The translations under genes and the position numbers were made by a program. From the NCBI GenBank assembly GCA_009746045.1, contig RPFO01001848.1, forward strand, positions 62,001 through 126,000: a stretch of 64,000 nucleotides of DNA, written 5' to 3'. This DNA is from Mesostigma viride (Eukaryota; Streptophyta; Mesostigmatophyceae; Mesostigmatales; Mesostigmataceae). This document shows, piece by piece, positions 51,853 through 62,430 of this stretch; positions within the stretch are counted from its first letter, which is position 1, and every line of letters starts with the position of its first letter. The notes under the pieces are model-generated. The model worked only from the letters and a program-made list of their open reading frames with translations. It searched no databases and was not told the DNA's origin.

Positions 51853-52709
51853 AGTTATATACATCGATTCCTGCGGAATCGATACTAAGCGCTTAGTATC
51901 GATTCCGCAGGAATCGATGTATATAACTAAAACTTTTGCTTGCGCCGGCAAGGCTAAGGCCGATACTAGTCGGGTCATCGAATTGGCTATTCGATTATCG
52001 AAGTTGCCTATTCGACCATCGAACTTTCCTATTCGATTATCGAATTTTCCTTATTCGATTGTCGAAATTTCCTATTCGACGGATTAGTGTCGATTCCGTA
52101 AGGAATCGATGTATATAACTAAGACTGTTGCGACACGCCGGCATCCCGGGTTCGAATCCCGCTAGGATCGTTCCGGGGGTGGATTTTTCGCCTAGTAATG
52201 CGAATACCGTTGCGGACGCTAATCGTTCGGCCTAAATGTGCTATGTTAATCGAACAAGGCAAGTGCTCTCCGCTGACTAGGCGGAGTACCAGCGCTAGCT
52301 ATTCGACTGATATGATGTGCTCAACCGGCTAATCATCTGTGTTGTTCGACGTCGCTCCGAAAATCGGCTAAGTCCCCGAAAATCGGCTAATTTCCACGCG
52401 ATGTCTCGCTATAATCGACTAGGCCTAGTTCGGTGGCTCGCTGGGCGCCGAGTATGATAGGCCGCTGGCCTCTGACCCCCCGTCGAATAGGAAATTTCGA
52501 CAATCGAATAAGGAAAATTCGATAATCGAATAGGAAAGTTCGATGGTCGAATAGGCAACTTCGATAATCGAATAGCCAATTCGATGACCCGACTAGTATC
52601 GGCCTTAGCCTTGCCGGCGCAAGCAAAAGTTTTAGTTATATACATCGATTCCTGCGGAATCGATACTAAGCGCTTAGTATCGATTCCGCAGGAATCGATG
52701 TATATAACT
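51853..52709. mobile_element. Foldback with 230-bp perfect arms, each ending in a 76-bp perfect palindrome
   Basis: Arms 51853-52082 and 52480-52709 are inverted and appear identical. The outer 76 bp of each (51853-51928, 52634-52709) are perfect palindromes, centred TACTAAGCGCTTAGTA, so each end can itself form a hairpin. The inner part of the arms holds repeated TATTCGATTATCGAA-type 15-20-bp units. The 397-bp loop has a decayed half palindrome at 52084-52122 and GGTTCGAATCC (52149-52159), a B box with a CGGG-TTCGAAT-CCCG arm. No coding sequence. Confidence 0.9.
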
Positions 52710-52713
52710 GTAG

Positions 52714-53297
52714 TGTTACGTCCCTGCCCTTTTGGCCGGACGTAACAATGGAATAAATTACTAAGGCTGTTTGGTCTATTGGACTTGGGTTTTACGGACC
52801 TTGGCTATCGTGTGAATTGGACTAGTTATTTTGGTCCTAGGTTGTCCTTTTAGGGGCCGGCGCTGTGGCGCCGCGCCGGTTCTGAGTCTGTCAGTGGTTC
52901 TAGGCGTGGATCCTATAGTTGAGGGTCGATGTCGGCCCGGATCCTACGTGGCATGAGTGACTCGGATTGTTCTAGGGAAATTGGCGTGTATCTGCGCCGC
53001 AACCAACCTAGGTTAAATTGGTCCGAGGACGAGAGTCTCGTCCTCTTGGTTTAATGAATGATAAGTGCGAATACGCCTACACATTGAGCCCGGGGCATTA
53101 TCCATTTGTAATTGGTATTGCTAGCCAATATAAGTGTGAACTAATTAGCTTGGCATTAAGCCGTGATGCCAGATATCTCACGACTCACGTCGTGAAGCGC
53201 AACCTACTTTAGGCTATCTTGAATTATTCCTAATTCCGGCAAGGAGGGTCTTTCGCTACGTAGCTCAGGCTAGGTGTGTCTGGGCAGGGACGTAACA
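52714..53297 (+). repeat. 5' LTR (584 bp)
   Basis: Begins TGTTACGTCCCTGCCC and ends GGGCAGGGACGTAACA, a perfect 16-bp inverted terminal pair with TG...CA ends. It starts 4 bp from the edge of the preceding foldback element. A diverged inverted copy lies at 14040-14653. Confidence 0.85.
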
Positions 53298-53298
53298 C

Positions 53299-53312
53299 TG
53301 GTTATCGGAGGA
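53299..53312 (+). promoter_or_regulatory. Primer-binding site
   Basis: TGGTTATCGGAGGA, one base after the LTR. It resembles the Copia PBS at 9555 with one inserted base, so initiator tRNA-Met is the likely primer. Confidence 0.6.
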
Positions 53313-54042
53313 AATGTGCTGGAAAGGTTAGCTAACTCTCGCGGAGAGGGTTAGTGAGCCAATTAGGATACCAAGACGAAGCTTGGCGTAGGTAGAGGTT
53401 CCGGAATTCAACGATTGCTGTCAGGCCGGCGGCCAGCCCGTAAAGGGATTCAACGACGACCTAGGCAGCAAGCGGCCAGTCTGGGATACTCGGCGGGGCT
53501 AGCAATAGTCCTGTGGTGAGGTGCTGTCAACGATAGCGTTCAGCTCTCCTGTTTTCAACGACACCTAGTGGCGGCCAGGGCTTGCCTTCAACGACACCGG
53601 GTGGCGGCCAGCTCAGGAGGGTTTAACGTCATCGAAGATGGTACGTCCCCTAGTTAGAATTCTTTCTTTACAAAGCTATGCCTGCTGAAGGCTAGCTGGC
53701 GAGCTTGCTCTCTATCCGGGAACGCGCGCGCAGGGGGTTTATGTTATATGTTGTGCCTCTATAGGTTGTAAATGTTGTTGGTGCCCATGGACGTCGCGGA
53801 GACGGACATTCGTTGTTTGACCTGCAAGGGGTCGTGGGGGTGGATACCGTCTGGCTGTTGCCGACTGTGTTGACGGTGTTTACCTCCGTGTGTGCGTATA
53901 GCCCGTTCCTGCGGAAGGCTCGGGCGTGTGCTGTGATACACTCCGTGCTCTCTCCTCGTTTGTTTAAGGTCACTGCATTAGAGGTAGCCTGGGTTTCCCC
54001 TTTCTCTCTTGCTTGCAAGCCGCTGCCAGACTATGATGTAAC
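53313..54042 (+). other. Gypsy leader with short repeats
   Basis: Untranslated leader. TTCAACGACAC(C) followed by GTGGCGGCCAG occurs twice near 53552-53602, with weaker copies near 53405-53480 (TTCAACGA...GGCGGCCAG). These may fold into RNA structures such as a packaging signal. No ORF of note. Confidence 0.5.
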
Positions 54043-54381
54043 ATGCCACGACGTAAAATAAACAAGGGTGGACAGTCTGGATTTCCTTACTACGCAGTAG
54101 CTCACGACGGGGATAAGGGTAGGCCTGCTATATTCTACAGCTGGAAGACTTGTGAGGAGCATATTAAAGATAAGATATTGTCCCAAGGCTCTAGTGCTAA
54201 GTGGAAAGGGTTTGATAACATTACAGATGCAGATAGGTTTGTTAGAGAACACATGCCATTGCCTGAGGGGATGCACGTCACACGTGAATGCTCCAAGCCA
54301 CCCACACTCAGCAGTCAGGGGGAGGGGACAGCAGTTACAGTGACTTTCTCTCAGCTGACCATTGGCCCTAGCAAGCAGTAG
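54043..54381 (+). CDS. Small protein with RNase H1-type hybrid-binding domain
   Basis: 113 codons from the ATG at 54043 to a TAG. FPYYAVAHDGDKGRPAIFYS, then WKTCEEHIKDKI and KWKGFDNITDADRFVREH, fit the RNase H1 N-terminal hybrid-binding / Cauli_VI fold (Y-A-V..G...GI..W..C...V.....KF..F....A..F). In RNase H1 this domain binds RNA:DNA hybrids or dsRNA. No catalytic RNase H domain follows. The short Ser/Thr-rich tail is unremarkable. It lies between LTR and gag of the Gypsy element in the same orientation, so is probably an accessory ORF; a role in binding the element's RNA or hybrid is inferred. Confidence 0.7.
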   Translation: MPRRKINKGGQSGFPYYAVAHDGDKGRPAIFYSWKTCEEHIKDKILSQGSSAKWKGFDNITDADRFVREHMPLPEGMHVTRECSKPPTLSSQGEGTAVTVTFSQLTIGPSKQ

Positions 54382-54514
54382 AGGAGACCATTACTAGGGA
54401 GTAGTATTAGGTTCTATAGTTATAGCTCTATAGCACGTGGTTGCTCTCTCTCCTTGCTCTCTCTTCCTTCCTGGGGAGGTGTTGCCTGCAGTGTAAGGTA
54501 CCGGTACGAGCACC

Positions 54515-54874
54515 ATGCCCACACGGTCCCAAACAAGGAACGCCAGAGATATAGAGGAAGAGACTAGAGAACGAGATCTAGAGAATACAGAGATAGAACC
54601 GGTAGACAACCACGAGCACGGTACAGAGGGTATAGAGGTACCACTGCACGTCCAAGCAGGGACAAATAAAGGTGAGGTCATGGAGAGACCTGCGGAAGGC
54701 TCCCCACGATCCAGAGATCAGAACCCTAGGTTCCCAGCGGATGGGGACAATATAGACGCCTTACCCAGGCAGGGAGATGACAGGAACGACCGAGAGAGGC
54801 TCCAAGAGTACTCGCAGCAGCAGCAACAGCAGCAGCAACAGCAGCAGCAACAGCAGCAGCAGCAACAGCAGCAA

Positions 54875-54930
<56 letters not shown>

Positions 54931-56650
54931 GCAGCAACCGCAGCAGCAGCAACAGCAGCAACAGCATCAGCAGCAGCAACGGTCACCACAGCAGCAATGG
55001 CAACAGCAGCAACCCCGGATGCAGCAGCAACAACCCCAGACGAGACCACAATGGCTACCACCGGATCCAGAGCACCAGGGAGACGATAATGGAGATACCC
55101 TGCACTACCGCCAGCAGCAGCCAGTCACCGGGCGGCCAACGCATCCTTGGGCAGGTCGGGGGCGGCCCCAGAGACCTCCACCGGGTCCCCCACACCGGGG
55201 CAGACGCAGAGTGTCCTTCGGCAGCACGTCCCTGTTACCCACAGCGCTATGGTATTCGGACGAGGAAGGGGAGGCCCCAGGGGCAGATGGCGAGTTCGAT
55301 GACCTGGAAGGGACTAACGAGGCGGACGAGGGATCTGTCACGCAGGGCCCGCCCGTTGGTTCTTATAGACCACGGACCAGCCCAGGGGAGACCCGGAGCA
55401 GTGTCACCACCCGCGACGAGGAGACTCACCCGCCAGCCCAGCGCCCGGCACCTCAACCGCAGCGTCTACGGGCGCTTGACAGTAGCGTGGTCCCTTCGCC
55501 CGCGGCCGTCGGTAACCTGAATTTCAGCAGGGTGGCACTGGATGACCCGGGGTACGAACACCCCTCGTCGGTACAGGTGCGCCGGACACACGGCACACCG
55601 GACAGATCCGGATCTCTCCCGCGGTCGCAGCCTCCAGCATTCGGCTCCATCTCCTACAGAGAGGTCGGTGGGCCTAAGCTTAACACGATAAAGGCCCCAC
55701 CGATGCCTTCCTTCAAGAATGTTCCCAAGCTGCACGCGGATATGAAACCGCGAGAGGTCGACGAATGGGGACGCATGTGGCAACAGCAGTATACAGTTTG
55801 GTGCAATCACAACAGCTGGGAACTGGCCACCTGTGATTTGATCCCCCACGTGGTCAACACCTGCATGGACCCCTCGGTGGTGAGCATCCTGAACTGTGAG
55901 AGCATCGCATCCCAGTCATACCCGCAAACCGTGGAGGAGCTGATGGACCGGGTGCGCCGCAAGCTGATACCCCCAGACGCGGAGCTCCACGAGCGGATCG
56001 CTTTCGGCAAGCTGCGCCAGGGGACCACCCCATATCGCGAGTTTCTGTCCAAGTTTGAGTCCAGCGCCGCTTATCTAACCGACATGACCTGGTACGAGTA
56101 CAAGATCAGATTCATCGAGGCGCTCAGCCCCGAGCTGCAGGACGAGGTATTCAAACACTACGCTGAGGTCCCCTGGAAGGAGTGGGACATCCTGAATATC
56201 CAGAGATACCTTCTGCAGGTGGCCGACGTGGTGTCTCGCGGGCGCGCACCCTCGGTGCGCCGTTTCTTCAGACCTGCTCCCCCGCGACGGGTGAACCAGA
56301 TGTACTCCACGGATTTCGCCGGCGAGGAGGAGGACGAGTACCTCGAAGACCCTGACGAGGTCTACACTGACCCTGGCGTCAACGCGATCGACGCTAGCAA
56401 GGCGCGCTGCTTCATGTGCAGCGAGGTGGGGCACCTCAAGCGCGACTGCCCCAAGCTCCGGGGCAAGAACGCCAGTCGTGGGACAGGAGAGGGGACACCC
56501 AGTGTTCGTTTCTCCGGCCCGGCCTTCGGCAGTCGCCCCGACTCCTCCGGTCCTCGGGATCGACCCCGCAACGCGGGTGAGCGTGCGGCTCGCCTGCAGC
56601 ACGCCAGACAGGCCCCGACGCAGTACACTATACTTTTCGTCCGAGGGTAG
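54515..56650 (+). CDS. Ty3/Gypsy Gag with long polyglutamine tract, intact
   Basis: 711 codons, ATG at 54515. N-terminal charged region (residues 1-95), then a Gln-rich tract of about 80 residues (about 54816-55040, CAG/CAA mixed), a Pro/Arg/Glu-rich disordered stretch, NLNFSRVALDDPGYEHPSSV at about 340, the capsid-like core (MPSFKNVPKLHADMKPREVD; MWQQQYTVWCNHNSWELATC; QSYPQTVEELMDRVRRKLIP; HYAEVPWKEWDILNIQRYLL), an acidic segment EEEDEYLEDPDE, and a CCHC zinc knuckle CFMCSEVGHLKRDC (about 56408-56449). Stop at 56650. This Gag packages the element RNA. No Pol follows in any frame. Confidence 0.88.
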
Positions 56651-56960
56651 TAAAAAGGATCCGAGGCGTAAATTACGAGGTGGTAATTTACGGCACAGAC
56701 TACTCTTACCGTTTGTATAAGAGTTCGGATCTTTCTCGTAAGCTACGAGTTAGATCCGAGGTAAGATCCGACATCGTAATTTACGAGGTAGTAATTTACG
56801 AGGTAGTAATTTACGAGGTAGTAATTTACGAGGTAGTAATGTACGAGGTAGTAATGTACGAGGTAGTAATGTACGAGGTAGTAATTTACGAGGTAGTAAG
56901 GTACGAGGTAGTAATTTGCGAGGTAGTAATTTACGAGTTGGTAATTTACGATCCCGGTAC
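56651..56960. repeat. 15-bp minisatellite GAGGTAGTAATTTAC
   Basis: About a dozen tandem units between 56776 and 56955, with substitutions (TTTAC/TGTAC/TTTGC), preceded by degenerate copies from 56676. Because the unit is a multiple of three it gives a long artefactual frame (EVVIYEVVIY...). Confidence 0.9.
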
Positions 56961-57689
56961 TCGGTCCCGTAGGTTACGACGTCGTATGCTTCTCGCGTAC
57001 ACTACCGGTACTACAATCATGTCGCTAACTCGCTATGTCGTTCTGAATTGCAGTACGCATGTCACTTATCAGAATTTCACTTTGATTTCACTTATCATTT
57101 CGGTCAACCTAACCCCTAACACCCATTTACCCGGGGGAAAAAAATGAATGGCATTTGCAGCAAGGCTCATGCAAGACGAGTTCCTATTTCATAAAAAATT
57201 TCATTATTAAATGCAGGATTACATGTCATGCACAAAAATCCAACGCCTTCACAGAAAATAGCATATCAAGTCTTCTGACGACAATATCAAGTCAATATCA
57301 AATTCGTGGCTTCTCTTCGTGGCTTGAAATACTGTTTCCATGCGGTGCTTAGGACAGCTCCGGGGATGTCGGCACCGCACAGAAGCTCCATCCGGGAGCA
57401 AGTGCGCCGGGGGAAGATGTTGTACATCCAGAGCTCGATATGTGCGGGAAGCCGTCGTGTTGGAAACCGAGGTGTCTGCACATAATTCCGCGCGCAGGCA
57501 GCTTGTGCCTTTACGGGGGAAGACCTGCGACACAAAAACCGTGTCCGGACAATGCAATACGGAGAAATGGCAACGGCAGATGGAGTCGGCTAAGGCCGCT
57601 TGTAAGGAAAGTGATTTTTAATGCACGAATAAATGTATAATGCATGCTACATCGCCATCGCTTGGGCGGTGAAAAGACAAGGACCAACC
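56961..57689. other. No gene seen
   Basis: Sequence after the minisatellite with short ORFs only. A 102-codon minus-strand frame near 57250-57557 has clustered Cys but no recognisable family. Confidence 0.4.
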
Positions 57690-57915
57690 ACATGCCCCCA
57701 CCTACCCTTCGTGCATCCCGCCCTTGACGAGGCACAACCATGTGCCCCCACCTACCCTTTGTGCGTCCCTCCCTTGACAAGAAACAAGCACGTGCACCTA
57801 TCTAACCTTTGTGCATCCCTTCCTTGGCAAGGAACAAGCACACCCACCCACCTACTCCACATGCATCCCTCCCTTGACAAGGAACAAGCACGATCACCCA
57901 GCTACCCACTAGCAC
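57690..57915. repeat. Minisatellite, about 55-bp unit
   Basis: Units of the form CCCTTGACAAGGAACAAGCA followed by C(G)TGCACCCACCTACC..TTTGTGCATCC; four to five imperfect copies. Confidence 0.8.
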
Positions 57916-58139
57916 GGCAGCAAGGCAGACCTTACAATGGCAAGTGATGTTTATCGGTAGAAACTGTTAGACAACTAGCAAACGAGCCAGCCGGTGAAGA
58001 GCAAGGCACGCATGCAAGGAATTTGTCGTTGCCTATGTCTACGCTTGTGTTTGTCACTGCAGTTGAAATCTGCATTTGCATCAGCAGGCCCGATCGAACC
58101 CCATGTCGCCACCCGCATTTCCACTTATACTTCACGGCC

Positions 58140-58540
58140 CCTTATTCTTCTCTTGTGCCTGCCTTTGCCCTAACTGTTACCCTAGCATCTGCCCTTGCCC
58201 CTATCCTTTGATCCCCAGTGTTTGCCGTTGCCCTCATCCTTTCCCTAGTGCCTGCCCTTGTCTTCATCTTTTCCCTTGTGCCTGCCCTTGCCCTTGTCCG
58301 TTCCCTCGTGCTTGACTTGTCCTAATCTCTTTCCCTTGCGCCTGCCCTTGCCCTTATCCGCTTCCCTTGTGCCTGCCCCTGCCCTTGCCCTTGTCATTTC
58401 CCTTGAGCCTGCCCTTTTGGCAAGCACAAGTGCCTTTGTCCTTTCCTTGGCCTTGTGCTTGCTCTTCCAGTTTCCCTTTCCTTTGCTCGTGCGGTTGCCT
58501 TTGCTCTTACCCGGGTGCTTGCCCTTGCCGTTTGCAAGCT
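58140..58540. repeat. Pyrimidine-rich short tandem repeats
   Basis: Degenerate CCCTTGTGCCTGCCCTTG-type units of about 18-36 bp on the plus strand. The Lys/Gly-rich frame on the other strand is an artefact. Confidence 0.75.
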
Positions 58541-59266
58541 GCATTATTGTCTTAGCAAGCTAGCAAGTGCAAACTGGCACTGAGCCAGAAATGCAAGCAA
58601 AGCAGCCAGTGTAAATAAGGATGGACGGGAACAGTAGAAAGCTAGGGGTGGCAACGGTGCTAGAGCTCATGGCAACAAGGTGGTCCCATTCTTGCTGCAT
58701 TGGGTGCGTTGCGTGGGTGGGATATTGCGAGAGGGGGACATTCTTGCCTTGGTTGTGTTTTCACATGCACCCGGTGCTTGAATTTATGCGTGCAAGGGTG
58801 GCTGGTATCCCAACCAACAGCCTAAGAGGAAAAAGAGTGCTTAGAAAGCAAGAATGACTTAATGTTGGTAATAGCAGTGGCGGCGGCAGCAAAAACTGTT
58901 GTTATAGATGCAAGCTACAACACTGCGGATGGTTTCTCACACTAATGTGGATAATGATAATGCATGCCACTTAACGGGACCATATAAACCACAACAAGAA
59001 TAAATCGTGAGAGCAAAAGAAAGGGGAGTACAAAATGGCCGGCTTACCTAGCTACAGCAAAAAAATTACATGAAAAACAAGATAACTCACCTTTGTCGCA
59101 GCAGTGACCATATCAGACAGCTCACAAAAACTTGTTGATCCTTGAAACTTCCTGCTTGAAGGCAGCCACCAACGGTCTGGAGTTTTCACCCCAGTCCTTC
59201 TCAACAGCCAAGGAAAAGGGAAAGAGAGAGGAGGGGTGCGGGAGGGACAAGAGAGCGGGGGTGGGA

Positions 59267-59269
<3 letters not shown>
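58541..59269. other. No gene seen
   Basis: Unassigned sequence between two repeats. Confidence 0.4.

Positions 59270-59352
<83 letters not shown>
59270..59352. repeat. (AG)n microsatellite
   Basis: About 41 uninterrupted AG dinucleotides. Confidence 0.97.
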
Positions 59353-59355
<3 letters not shown>

Positions 59356-61104
59356 GAGAAGTGCGGGTGGGGGTGGGAGAGGTGGGATGGAAGATTCACT
59401 ACGTTAGCAGGCGACTAAACTGCTACAATGACACAAAACCACGGAGCTAGGCCCTTCACTCCATCAGATCAGAGTGAAAACCCATGTTGAAACTGGGACA
59501 AATGCCATTAGAATGTTACTATGACCGTGGCTAGTAAACGTGAATTGACACCCAGGTTGTGACTTCAACGATTGGAGGCAACCTTGCCAAGTCTCCCAAA
59601 TGCAGTCGGCTAGACAAGCTTCACAAAAAACGCAGCAAACATGTTAACGTTGCTAATATTCCAACGACGCGCATCCGCAGTCCGGCTGCCAATGAAGTCT
59701 TCTTGGTCGCCAGCTGTGCACAGAGGAGTAACCGCTAGAGACGCCAATTTGCGAACAACTCATTACAATTACAAAGCGCAGGAAGCAGATGGCTATGCAT
59801 CAACAATTACTTCCGCTCGCCCTCGTATTTAGCCAGGTCTATCTGCCCAAACTGGGTAAATGTTTTGCGATCGGTGAAATTGGCACTCTAGAGACTTACT
59901 TTCCCAGAAAGTGTCCATTCACACGACAACCGACTCACGCTCACACGTCGTGAGGAGTTGCCGATAGGATAAAGAAGCCGAACGATGAATTGCTGTACAT
60001 AAATGCCACGCTAACGGCGTCGTGAACTGACTTCTTGCAATCACGATTAAAGTGCCCGGCCCAACAACAAATTGGCGACACACGACCCCGCAACTGGAAA
60101 AGAATTCTGGCCACATTGATATACATCGGTTTGATAAAGTAAAACCTCGCATTCGGTTCTGGCTAGCCTCAAACGCATGCGCCTGGAAACCTTTTATCCT
60201 CCTGGCGGCCACAGTTTCTCGGTTCTCTTGTTCCGTTGGTCGTGCCGCTAGCGTGCCAGCCGCTCCAGTCCCTAAAATTCAAATTCGTGTTGTTCGAGAA
60301 AACGTTGTCGGGTCGGCGACGGCACGATGCCGGGCCGGGCTGCAATGGGCCATGGAGGGTGGTGGTAGGAGGGGTGGCATGCCCGGGCAAAATTTCCTGG
60401 AACCGCGGTACCAGAGAGGGTTGTCCCAGGGGCTGACGGTGGTGGATTTTCGCGGGGCCCATGGTTAACCGCGGGGTTTGAGGGTCAAAAACTTGCCGGT
60501 GGCGGTTCGTGGGCCCTGGGTGATCAGAACCGTGGTTTACTACATGCCATTAGAAATCTGACACGTGTAATATGTTAGACTAGGGCTGTACGTCACGCCG
60601 GGTTGGCTCAGGACCGTGGTAGCCTACGGACCAGTAGAAGTATGCCACGTGGATAATGTTGTAGGTACTGTACCTGTGTCTGCCACGTGGCTTTTCCTGG
60701 CCGCCACGTGCGAAGTCACTTGAACCATCAGGCGCATGCCACGTCATCATGTGCATCATGTGTGCGTCAGGTGTGTGCATCATGTGGGTTTGTTTTGAGG
60801 GCTGTTGCCACGTGGCAGAATAATGGAGTACGGAGAGAGAATAATAGTAGTAGAATGTTCAGTTTAGTGGGTAGTAGGGATAGTTACCGCAAATAGGAGT
60901 CCGAGGGGGTAACCATGGTACCGGCTCTCGGGCTTGCCGGCGGCGGCCGGCGGGTACCATGGTCCTGGACGCTACCGTGGTACCAGCAGCGTTGGGTGCC
61001 GGTTGCGGTCCACGCGTCACGGTTGGACCGCGGGCCCGGCCTTTTTTGTCCGGCGGTGGTGGTTTTTGTGACCGCGGACCCTTGGCTGGATGCCACCCCT
61101 CCTG
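59353..61104. other. No gene seen
   Basis: Unassigned. 60370-60400 resembles 49995-50030 (GCATGCCCGGGCAAAATTTC). Several GCCACGTGG/CCACGTG sequences cluster between 60650 and 60815, recurring in ACGTG-core contexts. A GGTACCATGG pair lies near 60910-60960. Confidence 0.4.
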
Positions 61105-61705
61105 TGGTGGTACACAAATACCGTACAAGTGATACACAAATACCGTACAAGTGATACACAAATACCGTACAAGTGATACACAATTGCAGCCAGGACAACA
61201 GCGGGTCGCTGCGTACCTACTGCGGGAAGGAGGGGGGTGATACACAAATACCGTACAAGTGATACACAAATACCGTACAAGTGATACACAATTGCAGCCA
61301 GGACAACAGCGGGTCGCTGCGTACCTGCCGTGGGAAGGAGGGGGGTGATACACAAATACCGTACAAGTGATACACAAATACCGTACAAGTGATACACAAA
61401 TACCGTACAAGTGATACACAATTGCAGCCAGGACAACAGCGGGTCGCTGCGTACCTGCCGTGGGAAGGAGGGGGGTGATACACAAATACCGTACAAGTGA
61501 TACACAAATACCGTACAAGTGATACACAATTGCAGCCAGGACAACAGCGGGTCGCTGCGTACCTGCCGTGGGAAGGAGGGGGGTGATACACAAATACCGT
61601 ACAAGTGATACACAAATACCGTACAAGTGATATACAATTGCAGCCAGGACAACAGCGGGTCGCTGCGTACCTGCCGTGGGAAGGAGGGGGGTGGTACACA
61701 AATAT
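61105..61705. repeat. Nested tandem repeat (22 bp within about 108 bp)
   Basis: The inner 22-bp unit GTGATACACAAATACCGTAC+AA occurs two or three times per outer unit. The outer unit (marker TTGCAGCCAGGACAACAGCG) repeats at 61183, 61292, 61422, 61530 and 61638, i.e. 108-109 bp apart with one 130-bp spacing that holds an extra 22-mer. Long minus-strand frames through it are artefacts. Confidence 0.92.
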
Positions 61706-61714
61706 CCGACCTAT

Positions 61715-62430
61715 ATATTAGCAATAGCCGCCGCCTATCAAACAGGTCCTATTCATCACGAGCGTCAACGCCCCGTCATCGCCCCGTCATCGCCCGGCCG
61801 AGGGCCTTAACCTGTTAACTCTTTATTCGGAGTGATAGTCAACGACCTATACTACCAATAGCTGCCGCATATCAAACATGGGCTTATCATCACGCCCGTC
61901 GAGGGCGATGACGGTGACGGTCGTCACCGTCATCGCCCTCGACGGGCCAACATCTAAACTCTTCTCTTAATCAACAATCTATATTACCAATAGCCGCCGC
62001 CTATCAAACAGATCCTATTCATCACGCGCGTCAACGCCCCGTCATCGCCCCGTCATCGCCCCGTGATCGCCATGCCGAGCCAGCCGAGGGCCAACCTCTT
62101 AACTCTTTACATTTGTATTCGGAGTAGTCGTCAACGACCTATATTACCAATAGCCGCCGCATATCAAAAAGGTCGTATTCATGACGCCCGTCGAGGGCGA
62201 TGACGGTGACGCCGTCACCGTCATCGCCCACGGGCCAACATCTAAACTCTTCTCTTAATCAACAATCTATATTACCAATAGCCGCCGCCTGTCAAACAGA
62301 TCCTATTCATCACGCGCGTCAACGCCCCGTCATCGCCCCGTCATCGCCCCGTCATCGCTCCGTGATCGCCATGCCGACTGCCGAGGGCCAACCTCTTAAC
62401 TCTTTATTCGGAGTAATAGTTAACTGCCGG
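61715..62430. repeat. Higher-order tandem repeat of two alternating monomers
   Basis: The marker TATATTACCAATAGCCGCCG recurs at about 61722, 61852, 61979, 62141 and 62267. Odd monomers contain repeated CGCCCCGTCAT. Even monomers contain a palindrome: at 61895-61946 two 25-bp arms (CCCGTCGAGGGCGATGACGG...) flank 2 bp, and a shorter version lies at 62188-62232. The dimer period is about 288 bp. Confidence 0.85.

Larger units (their letters stand above)
52714..56650 (+). mobile_element. Ty3/Gypsy element, 5' half (LTR to Gag)
   Basis: The 5' LTR, PBS, leader, a small hybrid-binding ORF and an intact Gag are present. No protease, RT or integrase follows Gag, and no 3' LTR is found before the window end. 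It is a 5' fragment or a Gag-only derivative. The Gag belongs to the family at 19264-20716 and the LTR to that at 14040-14653. Confidence 0.8.

Noticed and set aside
33822-52159. Functional tRNA genes at the B-box positions
   Set aside because: Only the T-arm region is tRNA-like. No consistent acceptor, D arm or anticodon arm could be drawn, so no tRNA gene is called.
54726-55061. Leu- and Ala-rich minus-strand frames of 70-110 codons
   Set aside because: Reverse reading of the CAG/CAA polyglutamine tract in Gag.
56680-57147. 155-codon frame with EVVIYEVV repeats
   Set aside because: Product of the 15-bp minisatellite, whose unit length is a multiple of three.
59052-59407. Ser/Leu or Arg/Glu frames
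   Set aside because: They are read through the (AG)n microsatellite.
61105-61705. CRISPR-like regular repeats
   Set aside because: The sequence between the 22-mers is itself repeated, not unique spacers. The context is eukaryotic and there are no cas genes.
60859-61724. 280-codon minus-strand frame
   Set aside because: Built from the nested 22/108-bp tandem repeat; several frames stay open through it on the same strand, as expected for a repeat rather than a protein.
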